A stretch of 61,005 nucleotides of DNA from Martelella mediterranea (GTDB taxonomy: Bacteria; Pseudomonadota; Alphaproteobacteria; Rhizobiales; Rhizobiaceae). The DNA is taken from positions 1-61,005 of the forward strand of contig NZ_JAINWJ010000026.1 of assembly GCF_021021415.1 (NCBI RefSeq). Direction: 5' to 3'. The notes beneath the pieces were generated by a model. The model saw nothing but the letters and a program-made list of their open reading frames with translations, had not been told where the DNA came from and did not search any database. The stretch's first letter is position 1, and each line of letters begins with the position of its first letter. This document shows, piece by piece, positions 43,219 through 52,380 of this stretch. The translations under genes were made by a program, and so were the position numbers.

Positions 43219-44822
43219 CCCAGCGTATGACCGCTACAGAGGTTCGCGATCTGGCCGCACGCGGCGGAGAATACGCATTGCTGGATATGCGCGAGGAAGG
43301 CGATTTCAGCGAGAAGCGCCTTATGCTGGCCTCCTGCCTGCCGCTCAGCCGGCTGGAGCTGCGCGCCCGCATGCTGGTTCCACGACTCTCGACGCCTCTC
43401 GTCATCATGGATGGCGCCGGCGAGGGACTTGCGGAAGTCGGCGCAGAGCGGCTCTCGGCGCTCGGCTACGAAGACATCGTCATCCTCGACGGCGGCGTTG
43501 CGGCATGGGAAGCTGCGGGACTACCTGTCTACAGCGGCGTCAATGTTCTGACAAAGGCCTTCGGGGAGGTCATTCACCGCCAGTGCGGCACGCCTGACAT
43601 AACCGCCAGGGAACTCAAGGACTGGATTGATGACGGCAAGGATCTCGTCATTCTGGATGCGCGCCCTTATGCCGAATATCACGAGCATACCATTCCCGGA
43701 TCGCTCTCCGTCCCGGGCGCGGAACTGGCGGCCCGCGCGGCGGAACTGGCCCCCTCGCCGGATACCACTATTGTCGTCAATTGCGCAGGCCGGACCCGCT
43801 CCATCATCGGTTGTCAGTCCCTGATCAATGCGGGTCTGCCCAACAGGGTACACGCCCTGCGCAACGGTACGATGGGTTGGAAACTGGCAGGCTTCAACCC
43901 GGAAACCGGGGCAACGCGCAATGCAGCCGCAAGTGAAACGCTCGACGCCGACGCGCTGCGCCATCGCGCCCGCAATCTGGCGGAAAAATTCGACGTGACG
44001 ATGCTCAACCCGCAAGACCTCGCAACACTGAAGGCGCCCGGAGACCGCAACGTCTATCTGTTCGATGTGCGCACACCCGACGCGTTTTGCGCCGGGCATG
44101 TGGCGGGCAGCGTGAACGCCCCCGGCGGACAGCTGGTGCAGGCCATGGATGACTATGTGGCCGTGAGAAACGGCATTGTCGTCCTGGTCGACCCGTTGCT
44201 CATGCGGGCGGTCATGACGGCCTCCTGGCTCAATCAGGTGGCCCAGTGCGAAACCTATGTCCTCGATCCGTGTCCGCCGCTTGGCGAAACCGGCAAGCCG
44301 GAATCGGCCGTCCTCAACTTGCCGGCGATATCCCGCATGACAGTTGCCGATCTGGCGGAACAACGGCGCACGAATGCGAGAACGGCAGTCGTTGACTATT
44401 CCGTTTCTGTTCGCCATCGCGAGGGCCACATTCCGGGCGCCTTCTGGGCGGTACGAGGACGTGAAGCCGCTCTTGCCGCGACCCTGGGCCCCGTCGACCA
44501 GATCGTGCTGACCGGCGAAGATGCGGATCTGTTGCAACTTGTCGCGCCCGAGATCGCGCAGGCAACCGGTGCAGTTGTTGCCTGCCTCGATGGCGATGTG
44601 AAGGCCTGGAAAGACGCGGGCCACCCGGTCGAAACCGGAATGACAAAGCCAATCGGTCCGGTGAATGACGTCTGGTACAAGCCTTTCGAGCTGGATGACC
44701 CGCAAGCCGAAAAAAAAGCGGCCGAAGCCTATCTGGACTGGGAGGTCGAGCTGACCGAAAAGGTCGCCCGCGACCTTGTCGATTTTCGTCCGATGACCGT
44801 TGCAGGAAAGCAGGCAAGATGA
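43215..44822 (+). CDS. Protein with four rhodanese-like domains
   Basis: 535 aa made of four consecutive rhodanese-like units (about 1-110, 120-240, 255-370, 385-500), each starting with a LLDMRE, ILDARP, LFDVRT or VVDYSV strand and a GH/GS-type motif. Only unit 2 keeps a sulfur-carrying cysteine, VNCAGRTRSI near residue 190; the others have VIMDGAGEG, VLVDPLLMR and VLTGEDADL at that loop. It should move sulfane sulfur, probably from the thiol handled by the neighbouring dioxygenase. It is translationally coupled to both neighbours. Confidence 0.83.
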   Translation: MTQRMTATEVRDLAARGGEYALLDMREEGDFSEKRLMLASCLPLSRLELRARMLVPRLSTPLVIMDGAGEGLAEVGAERLSALGYEDIVILDGGVAAWEAAGLPVYSGVNVLTKAFGEVIHRQCGTPDITARELKDWIDDGKDLVILDARPYAEYHEHTIPGSLSVPGAELAARAAELAPSPDTTIVVNCAGRTRSIIGCQSLINAGLPNRVHALRNGTMGWKLAGFNPETGATRNAAASETLDADALRHRARNLAEKFDVTMLNPQDLATLKAPGDRNVYLFDVRTPDAFCAGHVAGSVNAPGGQLVQAMDDYVAVRNGIVVLVDPLLMRAVMTASWLNQVAQCETYVLDPCPPLGETGKPESAVLNLPAISRMTVADLAEQRRTNARTAVVDYSVSVRHREGHIPGAFWAVRGREAALAATLGPVDQIVLTGEDADLLQLVAPEIAQATGAVVACLDGDVKAWKDAGHPVETGMTKPIGPVNDVWYKPFELDDPQAEKKAAEAYLDWEVELTEKVARDLVDFRPMTVAGKQAR

Positions 44823-45736
44823 ACGCGCACCGGGTTCCGCTTCTGTGTCTGATCGACCTGCCCGCAGAGGCGGTCTCGGCCCTGCGGGAGCGCTATGAGC
44901 TGCTTCGACCCGAAGACGGTGTGCCCGATAGCTGCCGCGGCATTATCACCGGCTATGGCGGAAAAGTGGACGCGACCCTGCTCGCGCGCTACCCGAACAT
45001 CGAGATCATCGCATGTTTTACGTCAGGCCGGGACATGGTTGATACCGAGGCGGCTTCCAGGAAGGGTATCGATGTCGTCTCGAACGGTGCGGCGCTGGCC
45101 GGATCGGTCGCTGATCTGGCTGTTGCCTTGATGCTTGCCAGCGCGCGTGAACTGCCCGCTCTCGATGCCCATGTCAGATCCGGCCGATGGCGTGAAAGAC
45201 GCTACCGCCCAGGCATACTTCTTTCCGGGCAGCGGCTCGGAGTCGCGGGCTACGGGGCAATCGGCCAGGGGATCATCCGCCGCGCGATGGCCTTCGGCAT
45301 GGAGGTGGCGACGTTTACGCGGCGCCCGCCGCACGACAATTTTGTCCGGCATTTCAGCGATCTCAAGACTATGACGACCTGGGCCAACTGGCTGGTGCTG
45401 GCCTTGCCGGGCGACCCCTCGACCGACGGCATCGTGAACGAGGACGTGTTGAAGGCGCTGGGACCCGAAGGCACACTCATCAACATCGGACGTGGTTCTC
45501 TTGTTGACGAAGCCGCCCTCATCAGGATGCTCGAGACGGGTGGAATAAGAGGCGCCGCACTCGATGTCTTCGAAGATGAGCCGACGCCGAATCCCGCCTT
45601 CGCCAAGCTTGCAAACGTCATCCTTTCTCCGCATCAAGGCGCAAACACATCCGCCGCGCTTTCGCTCAGAAGCAAAGCCCTGCGTGAGATGCTCGACGAC
45701 AAATTCCAGGATGCTGCGGGCAAGCAGAATTGCTGA
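44819..45736 (+). CDS. D-isomer-specific 2-hydroxyacid dehydrogenase
   Basis: 305 aa. The NAD(P) fold is marked by GVAGYGAIGQGIIRRAMAFG at about 141-160. The catalytic arginine is in NIGRGSLVDEAAL (about 228), glutamate in FEDEPTPNP and histidine in LSPHQGAN near 285. It interconverts a 2-hydroxy acid and a 2-oxo acid. The start overlaps the rhodanese stop by 4 bp. In this operon a mercapto-hydroxyacid or its oxo form is a reasonable substrate, but this is inference. Confidence 0.88.
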   Translation: MNAHRVPLLCLIDLPAEAVSALRERYELLRPEDGVPDSCRGIITGYGGKVDATLLARYPNIEIIACFTSGRDMVDTEAASRKGIDVVSNGAALAGSVADLAVALMLASARELPALDAHVRSGRWRERRYRPGILLSGQRLGVAGYGAIGQGIIRRAMAFGMEVATFTRRPPHDNFVRHFSDLKTMTTWANWLVLALPGDPSTDGIVNEDVLKALGPEGTLINIGRGSLVDEAALIRMLETGGIRGAALDVFEDEPTPNPAFAKLANVILSPHQGANTSAALSLRSKALREMLDDKFQDAAGKQNC

Positions 45737-46075
45737 ATGCGGCCTGACGCAAGGCATGAATATCGGGCCCGATAGCCACACCGGTCACGACGCGACCTGC
45801 GACTGGCCGGTCTTGCCCGAAGTCGTTCTCGCTTTGGGACAGATGCGGCGGCACGGTGAGGTCGATCCGTTGGTTTGGCGAAGACCGGCATGGCGCGCGA
45901 AATACGCTGAGACGATTGCCTTCGCGTCAGCCGTTGGTTTCACCGCACAGAGCAGGCGACTGGGGTGCTACCCGCCGCCGGCGACCGGGACAACTCGCGG
46001 GGCCGGCCGGTGAAGCTGATGTATATATAATTGCATAACATGCTACAGCCCGTTTCAGGAGCTTCTGGCGCTCGC
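45737..46075. other. 339 bp without a recognisable gene
   Basis: Lies between a plus-strand operon end and the 3' end of the metal ATPase gene. No motif, repeat or transposase signature was recognised in either strand; a plus-strand open frame runs through part of it but resembles nothing known to me. Confidence 0.4.
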
Positions 46076-48319
46076 TCATGTGCCACGCCCCGTTTGGTGC
46101 AGTTCCTGACTGGGAACATGCGCGTCGACGGCGCCGTTCTTGTTCAGCCTATCCCCAGATGCGCCTTGGTGTGCGTCCTCCCCGCGAAAGCGCAGCAAAC
46201 GCAGGGCATTTACGGTGACGAGCACGGTGGCGCCGGTGTCGGCCAGGATCGCCATCCACAGCGTCGTCACGCCGGTCAGCGTCGTGATCAGGAAGACCGC
46301 TTTCAGCCCGAGCGCCAGCGCAATGTTCTGCCAGATATTGCCGAGCGTGGCGCGCGACAATCCGACCAGTTCCGCGACGCCCATCACACGGTTCTTGAGC
46401 AGAGCCGCATCAGCCGTCGCCAGAGCGACGTCTGTGCCAGAGCCCATGGCAATGCCAATAGAGGATGCCGCAAGCGCCGGCGCGTCGTTGATCCCGTCGC
46501 CCACCATGGCAATGCCGCCGTGCTCATGAAGCTTGGCGATCTCCGCAAGCTTGGCGTCCGGCAACAGTTCCGCCTTGGCCTCAAGGCCGAGCTCTCGGGC
46601 GATCGCGCCTGCCGTGCGCCGGTTGTCGCCCGTCAACATCACCGTGCGGACACCGAGAGCATTGAGGCGCGCAAGTCCGCTCGCGGCATCCGCCCGCGGC
46701 TCGTCGCGCAGCGCTATGACGCCTATGGGACGCTTGCCGGACAATACGATCACGGCAGTTTTGCCCTCTGCCTCCAGCGTTTCAAGTCTTGAACTGAGTT
46801 CCGGCGTGAGATCCCCCTGCTCCGCCGCATAGCGCGGCGAACCGACGAAGACGAAACCATCGCGCAGCCGCGCGGTGACGGCCTTGCCGGGTATGGCCAT
46901 CGCCCCGCCGAATATCCTCGGCAGTTCGAGACCTCGCTGGGCTGCCTCTTCGACGATCGCCTCGCCAAGCGGGTGACTGGAACCGCCCTCGACCGCTGCC
47001 GCTTTCGCCAGCAACTCGGCTTCGTCGCCTTCAAGGGCAATGATGTCGGTCACGCGCGGCTGTCCGACCGTCAACGTGCCCGTCTTGTCGAAAGCGACGG
47101 TGCGCACCTTGCCAAGGATTTCCAGCGCAGCACCGCCTTTGACCAGGAGCCCGCGCCGCGCGCCGGCGGCGAGCCCCGAGGCAATTGCCGCCGGTGTAGA
47201 GATGACCAGCGCGCACGGGCAGGCAATGAGCAACGTCGCCAGTCCGCGATAGATCCAGATCGACCATTCCGCGCCAAAGAACATCGGCGGCACCACCATG
47301 ATGAAGGCCGAGACCGCCATGGCCGCGGGCGTGTAGTAGGCGCTGAAGCGGTCGATGAAGCGCGCCGTCGGCGCCTTCGAGCCTTGCGCGTCCTCGACGA
47401 GATGGATGATGCGGGCAATCGTGTTGTCAGCGGCCGTTCGGGTGATGCGCACCCGAAGCACACCATTGGCGTTGATGCTGCCGGCATAGATGGCGCTACC
47501 CGCCTCCTTCAACACCGGCACGGACTCGCCGGTGACCGGCGCCTCGTCGAGTTCGGATTTGCCATCGATCACCTCTCCGTCAGATGGCACGCGGTCGCCC
47601 GGCCGGACCACGACGATGTCATCGATGCCGAGCTCATCGGCGGGCACCTCCGTCACTGCACCGTCGCGTTCGCAGCGCGCCACGCGCGGTACGAGCTTCA
47701 TCAGCGACTCGATGCCGGCGCGCGCCCGGCCCGCGGCCACGTTCTCGAGAATTTCGCCGACCGCGAAGAGAAAGACGACGATCGCAGCCTCTGCACTCTC
47801 GCCGAGGGCAACCGCACCGATAGCGGCGATCGACATCAGCGTTTCTATGCTGAACGGCGTGCCATGCCGGACACCGGCGATGGCGCGCCGGAGGATCGGC
47901 AGGATCCCAAACAGCGCCGCCGCCAGATAGACCCATTCGGCGATCGCGGGCACAACCGTTGCGATGATGAATGCGAGACCCAAAAGAACGCCGGCGCCGA
48001 TGACGAGTTGGCCTTTGCGTGTCTGCCACCAGGCTCGGTCGGAAACGCCACGGTCGCCGGTGGAGTTTTTTTCCGCATCGGCCCCTTCATCCGGCATTAA
48101 ATGCGGCGTGTAGCCAAGCGAGCGGATGCGGTCCTCCACCGAGCTACGAGACGTGCGGTCTTCATCGAGGACGAGCGACAGCGCCTCCAGCCCATAGTTC
48201 ACCTTGATCTCGGTGACGCCCGGCAGGCGCTTCAACCCGTTCTCGATCTTGATCGCACATGCGCCGCAATCCATGCCTTCGACGCGGAGTTTGAGCGCGT
48301 TGTCAACTTCGGCAGCCAT
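46076..48319 (-). CDS. Heavy-metal P1B-type ATPase (Zn/Cd/Pb exporter)
   Basis: 747 aa. An N-terminal metal-binding domain has GMDCGACAIKIENGLKRLPG. Then come about eight membrane helices, the actuator TGESVPV, CPCALVIS in the transport helix, DKTGTLT phosphorylation site, SSHPLGEAIV for nucleotide binding and MVGDGINDAPAL. The CPC motif and lone GMDCxxC domain fit the ZntA/CadA group. It exports Zn2+/Cd2+/Pb2+ from the cytosol. The ATG at 48319 is used because the upstream in-frame start lies on the MerR-type operator. Divergent from the merR-like gene. Confidence 0.92.
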   Translation of the reverse strand: MAAEVDNALKLRVEGMDCGACAIKIENGLKRLPGVTEIKVNYGLEALSLVLDEDRTSRSSVEDRIRSLGYTPHLMPDEGADAEKNSTGDRGVSDRAWWQTRKGQLVIGAGVLLGLAFIIATVVPAIAEWVYLAAALFGILPILRRAIAGVRHGTPFSIETLMSIAAIGAVALGESAEAAIVVFLFAVGEILENVAAGRARAGIESLMKLVPRVARCERDGAVTEVPADELGIDDIVVVRPGDRVPSDGEVIDGKSELDEAPVTGESVPVLKEAGSAIYAGSINANGVLRVRITRTAADNTIARIIHLVEDAQGSKAPTARFIDRFSAYYTPAAMAVSAFIMVVPPMFFGAEWSIWIYRGLATLLIACPCALVISTPAAIASGLAAGARRGLLVKGGAALEILGKVRTVAFDKTGTLTVGQPRVTDIIALEGDEAELLAKAAAVEGGSSHPLGEAIVEEAAQRGLELPRIFGGAMAIPGKAVTARLRDGFVFVGSPRYAAEQGDLTPELSSRLETLEAEGKTAVIVLSGKRPIGVIALRDEPRADAASGLARLNALGVRTVMLTGDNRRTAGAIARELGLEAKAELLPDAKLAEIAKLHEHGGIAMVGDGINDAPALAASSIGIAMGSGTDVALATADAALLKNRVMGVAELVGLSRATLGNIWQNIALALGLKAVFLITTLTGVTTLWMAILADTGATVLVTVNALRLLRFRGEDAHQGASGDRLNKNGAVDAHVPSQELHQTGRGT

Positions 48320-48349
48320 GTGTCCCTCGACGTGTTCGATGCGACACCG

Positions 48350-48380
48350 TATATGCACCCTGTAGCAACTATAGGGTCAA
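48350..48380 (-). promoter_or_regulatory. MerR-type promoter/operator for the metal ATPase
   Basis: On the minus strand TTGACC (-35, 48380-48375) and CATATA (-10, about 48355-48350) are separated by 19 bp. The spacer holds the dyad ACCCTATAG-TTG-CTACAGGGT (48377-48357). A long spacer with a central CTxxAGxxGGGT-type dyad is the hallmark of ZntR/CadR/PbrR promoters. Confidence 0.8.
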
Positions 48381-48384
48381 GACC

Positions 48385-48801
48385 ATGGCACACCAAAACT
48401 TCTCGATCGGCGATCTCGCGAAGGCCACGGATACGAAGGTAGTAACCATCCGTTACTACGAGCGGATCGATCTGCTGCCGGCGCCCGAGCGCACGGCCGG
48501 CAATTACCGCAGTTATTCGGCGGCGCATCTCGGCCGCCTCAGCTTTATCCGCCGGGCGCGGGACCTTGGCTTCACTATTGAGCAGGTACGCGACCTGCTC
48601 AGTCTGTCCGATCAACGTGACCGATCATGCGAAGCCGTCGATGCGATCGCCTGCGCGCATCTCACCGAGGTGGATCGCAAGATCGCCGACCTGCAGGCCT
48701 TGCGACGCGAACTCGGTAGCATCATCGATCAATGCGGCTGCGGTACGATCGCCGAATGTCGGATCATCGAGGCGTTATCGCCTGCCCTCACAGGCGATTA
48801 A
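48385..48801 (+). CDS. MerR-family metal-responsive regulator (CadR/PbrR/ZntR type)
   Basis: 138 aa. The winged HTH (FSIGDLAKATDTKVVTIRYY then ERIDLLPAPERTAGNYRSYS) is followed by a dimer helix and a metal-binding loop with cysteines in DRSCEAVDAIACAH near 80 and a C-terminal CGCGTIAECRII. The cysteine pattern resembles CadR/PbrR/ZntR proteins. It activates the divergent ATPase gene by untwisting the 19-bp-spaced promoter. Confidence 0.9.
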   Translation: MAHQNFSIGDLAKATDTKVVTIRYYERIDLLPAPERTAGNYRSYSAAHLGRLSFIRRARDLGFTIEQVRDLLSLSDQRDRSCEAVDAIACAHLTEVDRKIADLQALRRELGSIIDQCGCGTIAECRIIEALSPALTGD

Positions 48802-48974
48802 ACTTCTGCTGCAGCTTTCACCTGGTTGACGGGAGGGCATGACCGCACGGTCCGAGATATTGGCGACCGTCAGTCGCTAAGACAACCCTTGCAGCAAGCG
48901 TCTCTTCCAGCTCCGGATCGAACAAAAACTCGCGCTTTTCCTATGAGATTTTTATGTCTTGGCCTCTTCTTCCC

Positions 48975-49112
48975 ATGCACAAGATTGATCCCGCCCTGTT
49001 CGAGCAGGTGATCTTTAATCTTCTGGACAATGCGGCAAAATATGCACCGCCGCGGACCACGATCCGGATGCCGGCGCCAGTGCGCCTGCCAACATTGGGA
49101 GATGCCTCATGA
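48975..49112 (+). pseudogene. kdpD C-terminal fragment (sensor kinase HATPase piece)
   Basis: Frame from 48975: IDPALFEQVIFNLLDNAAKY then APPRTTIRM. This is the N-box of a KdpD-type histidine kinase. It stops after a few more residues at 49112, overlapping the next start by ATGA. The G-boxes and all upstream domains are missing. Confidence 0.7.
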
Positions 49113-49293
49113 CCAATCCAACCATCCGGATACTCATCGTCGACGATGAAGTGTCGATCCGCAAAATGCTGCGCGTTGGTCTGTCGGCCGAAGGCTACAA
49201 GGTCGTTGAAGCGATGAATGCCCGGGGGCGATGGAGAGCGTCGCGGCAAACGAGCCCGACCTGATCATCCTGGATCTCGACCTTCCCGATACT
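49109..49293 (+). pseudogene. kdpE N-terminal fragment (response regulator receiver)
   Basis: IRILIVDDEVSIRKMLRVGL and SAEGYKVVEAMNARG form the first half of an OmpR/KdpE receiver domain. A one-base loss near 49228 shifts to the frame of AMESVAANEPDLIILDLDLP, after which homology ends at 49293. The phosphoacceptor aspartate strand is reached but the output domain is absent. The ATGA overlap with kdpD' shows the original operon arrangement. Confidence 0.75.
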
Positions 49294-49398
49294 CACCCTT
49301 CAGTTATCTCGCTAATAATAGAATTGTTAATACAAGAATTTTCTATATACCTTATTTATAAGATTATGTTTTACCCCTCCATCGCGTCAGGAATTTTT

Positions 49399-52335
49399 GT
49401 GAATAAAAGCAAATCACGCACTGTTTTGCTGTCGTCCAGTGCTTTTCCGTTCGGCTTTCTGGCGGCTTTCGGCGTTGCCCTTCATGCCCATGCGCAGACA
49501 CCGACGCCGTATACAACGCTGAATTTCGGGTCGAGCGGGACATTCCTCACCGGCATTCGCGGCAATACCATCGTCGGCAATTACGTGGTGCCCGGCACCA
49601 CGGCCACGGGCGGTCTTCTTTACGACACCCGCTACGGCACATGGTCGGCGATGCCGGTGGCGACCGCAAATGGCGTCAACTATCCGGGCGCGATCGGCTC
49701 CTCGCCCTATGGGCCGAGCTTTGGCAATCAGGGCGGCGTATTGCGCACCGTGGGCAGTTACATCACCGAGGCCTCCTCGCCCTACGACCTCAGCTATCTC
49801 TATGACGCGGCCGCGGCTCCGGGAGCCCAGCTCACCGAACTGGTCTATCCCGGCACATCCGACAACCCGACGCTCTACACGATCGCGCACAGCACGTTCG
49901 GCGATACCGTGGTGGGCAATTACGATACCCGGCTGGCGACCGGTAACGCCATGATCTACACGATCAGCACCGGCACCTATGTCACCAACAACAAGCCCGG
50001 CGCCGTCAGCACCACCGCCTATGGCGTCTATGGCGACATGATCGCCGGCGGCTACGCCGAGGTCGGCCTCGGCGGCGGCATCGGGTTCGAGCACGGTTAT
50101 CTCTACAACACCGTCACCGACACCTGGGCGACCTATGATCATCCCGGCGCGATCGTCACGCATCTGGAAGGCATCACCAGCGCGGGCCGCTCCGGCGAGT
50201 ACAACATGGTGGCAAACTGGGTCATGCCGGATGGCTCGCTGCATGCCGGCGTGCTGCACGTGAATGCCCTCGGCATCCCCAGCTGGTACGAACTCGACAT
50301 CCCCGGCGCCGATGTTGTGTCTTCGAACTCGGCCTATGGCGATACCGTGGTCGGCATCTATCTGATGCCCGGGGACACGGCGCCCAACGGCTACGTCGCC
50401 ACGGTTGCGGGGATCTACAATCCGATCCGCAATGCCGGTGCGCTGACCTCCGGAATTGACGGCGATGCCGCCCTGTCGGGCCGCAAGGGCGATGACATCA
50501 TCAATGACGGCACCATCAGCATGACCGGCAATGGCGGCATCGGCATGCGCGGCGAGACATATGGCGTGCTCACCAATAACGGCACGATTGCCGCCTCCGG
50601 CATCGCCGGCGCGGCGGTCGAGCTGCACGGCGTTTATGGCACGTTCCTGAACTACGGCACGCTGAGCGCGCCGGCTGTCGCGGATGCCCTGCGCACCGGC
50701 CCCGACAGCTTTGGCACCGTTATCGTCAACGCCGGCGTCATCGACGGCCGCATCGCCGCGACGGCGGGGCCGGCAAAGCGGTTCGAAAACAGCGGCTGGA
50801 TCGGCGTCAGCGGCAACGGGGTCCCGATCACCCATCTCCTCAGCGGCATCTATTCGCAGACCGAGGCCGGAACGCTGTCGCTGCGGGTCGGCGAAACCGG
50901 CCATGACAGGTTCGGCCTGACAGGCACCGCCCGGCTTGCCGGCACGCTCGAGGTTCCGTTCCAGACCGCGACGCTGGCCACGAGCTATGACCTGTTCGCC
51001 GCCACCGACGAGATCACCGGCACCTTCACCACCCTGACCACGCCCGGCCTGCCGGGTTACGTGGCAACGGCGCTCGATTACGCCGATAACATCGTCACGC
51101 TCGACCTGACCTCGCAGATGGCTTCGCAGACCGGCCTGACGGCCAACCAGTCCGCCGTCGGCGGCGCCGTGGATGCGGCCTTCAACAGCGGCCTCCTGGC
51201 AACGGCCGGAAACGCGACCGCGGATGCGCTCAACAGCATCTACAGCCTGTCCGGTTCCCAGCTGGCGCCGGCGCTCGGCAGTCTCTCCGGCGAAATCTAT
51301 GCCAGCCAGCGTTCGGTTCTGCTCAATGATGGCCGTTTTACGCGTGAGGCGGTTCTGGACCGGCTGCGTCAGCTCAACTATGGAAACACGGCGGGACCGC
51401 TGACAGCGCTCGGCGGCGAGCAGGCCGACACCGGCAGTCTGGTGACCGGTTACGCCGCTGACACATCCGCGAGCGCCCCCGGCTTTTATGACGGCGGCAG
51501 TTCAGGGTTTTCCGTGTGGGGAACGGGTTACGGCAGCTGGGGCAGCTTCGATGGTGACGGCAATGCCGCGAGCCTCGACACGTCGCTTGGCGGGATCATG
51601 ACCGGCATCGATGCCAGGCTCGACCCCAACAGCTATGCCGGCGTGGCTCTCGGCTACTCTCATTCCAGCAGCACCAGCGACGGCGTGAACAGCTCGGCAG
51701 ACGCCAACAGCGGGATCATCGCCGCCTATGCGGGAACAAATCTGGACGGCGTGAACGTGCGCGGCGGTGTAAGCTATACCTTCAGCGACGTGAACACCTC
51801 CCGCGGCATAGCGCTTCCGGCGCTTGTCACCAGTGCGGATGGTCAGTTCAATGCCGGGCTCACCCAGGTCTTCGGCGAGATCGGCTATGGCATGGAATTC
51901 CAGGAAATGGCGATTGAACCGTTCGCGGGTCTTGCCTGGGCGCATCTCAACACCGACGGCTTCACCGAAACCAGCGCGGCGGCCGGGCTGACAGGCGAGA
52001 GCCAAAGCTCCGATGTCGGCTACGGCACCCTTGGCATCCGGATCGCGAAAGACTTCGCGATGCAGGGAGGCAGCGTGCTCACGCCCCGCGCAGCACTTGC
52101 ATGGCAATATGCGTTTGGCGACCTGAACCCTGGGACGAGCTTGAGCTTTGCCGCACTCGGCGGCTCGGCGTTTACCGCAAGCGGCGTCCCTCTGTCCGAA
52201 AATTCGGCACTGCTCGACATCGGCCTCGATCTCCAGATCGGCAGCTCGATGACCGCTGGCATTTCCTATGTTGGCCAGTTCGCCAGCGAAACGCGGCAGA
52301 ATGACGTTCGGGGCACGCTGAGCTGGCGATTCTGA
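49399..52335 (+). CDS. Autotransporter (type Va secreted) outer membrane protein
   Basis: 978 aa from a GTG at 49399 with AGGA six bases upstream; the open frame continues upstream through kdpE' but this is fortuitous. A long signal region (SSSAFPFGFLAAFGVALHAH, cleavage near AHAQ) is followed by a passenger. About residues 30-360 contain repeated YGDTVVGxY / GYxYNxxTxTW units. About 365-520 contain NNGTI / NxGxI hemagglutinin-like beta-helix repeats. Residues about 700-978 form the barrel (GFSVWGTGYGSWGSFDGDGN, ending RGTLSWRF with terminal Phe). Likely surface-exposed; the role is unknown. Start alternative: ATG at 49366. Confidence 0.87.
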   Translation: MNKSKSRTVLLSSSAFPFGFLAAFGVALHAHAQTPTPYTTLNFGSSGTFLTGIRGNTIVGNYVVPGTTATGGLLYDTRYGTWSAMPVATANGVNYPGAIGSSPYGPSFGNQGGVLRTVGSYITEASSPYDLSYLYDAAAAPGAQLTELVYPGTSDNPTLYTIAHSTFGDTVVGNYDTRLATGNAMIYTISTGTYVTNNKPGAVSTTAYGVYGDMIAGGYAEVGLGGGIGFEHGYLYNTVTDTWATYDHPGAIVTHLEGITSAGRSGEYNMVANWVMPDGSLHAGVLHVNALGIPSWYELDIPGADVVSSNSAYGDTVVGIYLMPGDTAPNGYVATVAGIYNPIRNAGALTSGIDGDAALSGRKGDDIINDGTISMTGNGGIGMRGETYGVLTNNGTIAASGIAGAAVELHGVYGTFLNYGTLSAPAVADALRTGPDSFGTVIVNAGVIDGRIAATAGPAKRFENSGWIGVSGNGVPITHLLSGIYSQTEAGTLSLRVGETGHDRFGLTGTARLAGTLEVPFQTATLATSYDLFAATDEITGTFTTLTTPGLPGYVATALDYADNIVTLDLTSQMASQTGLTANQSAVGGAVDAAFNSGLLATAGNATADALNSIYSLSGSQLAPALGSLSGEIYASQRSVLLNDGRFTREAVLDRLRQLNYGNTAGPLTALGGEQADTGSLVTGYAADTSASAPGFYDGGSSGFSVWGTGYGSWGSFDGDGNAASLDTSLGGIMTGIDARLDPNSYAGVALGYSHSSSTSDGVNSSADANSGIIAAYAGTNLDGVNVRGGVSYTFSDVNTSRGIALPALVTSADGQFNAGLTQVFGEIGYGMEFQEMAIEPFAGLAWAHLNTDGFTETSAAAGLTGESQSSDVGYGTLGIRIAKDFAMQGGSVLTPRAALAWQYAFGDLNPGTSLSFAALGGSAFTASGVPLSENSALLDIGLDLQIGSSMTAGISYVGQFASETRQNDVRGTLSWRF

Positions 52336-52380
52336 ATTCGGATGCCATCTCTCCGGGCCTTTAAGCCCAATTTGTTCTCA

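Larger units (their letters stand above)
48802..49398. other. Decayed kdpDE segment and A+T-rich autotransporter promoter
   Basis: No intact gene. The first 170 bp show nothing recognised. Then come the kdpD' and kdpE' scraps listed below, and from 49294 an abruptly A+T-rich 100 bp that must contain the autotransporter promoter. Confidence 0.6.

Noticed and set aside
48802-48974. Possible upstream kdpD sequence between merR and kdpD'
   Set aside because: No sensor-kinase motif could be read in any frame.
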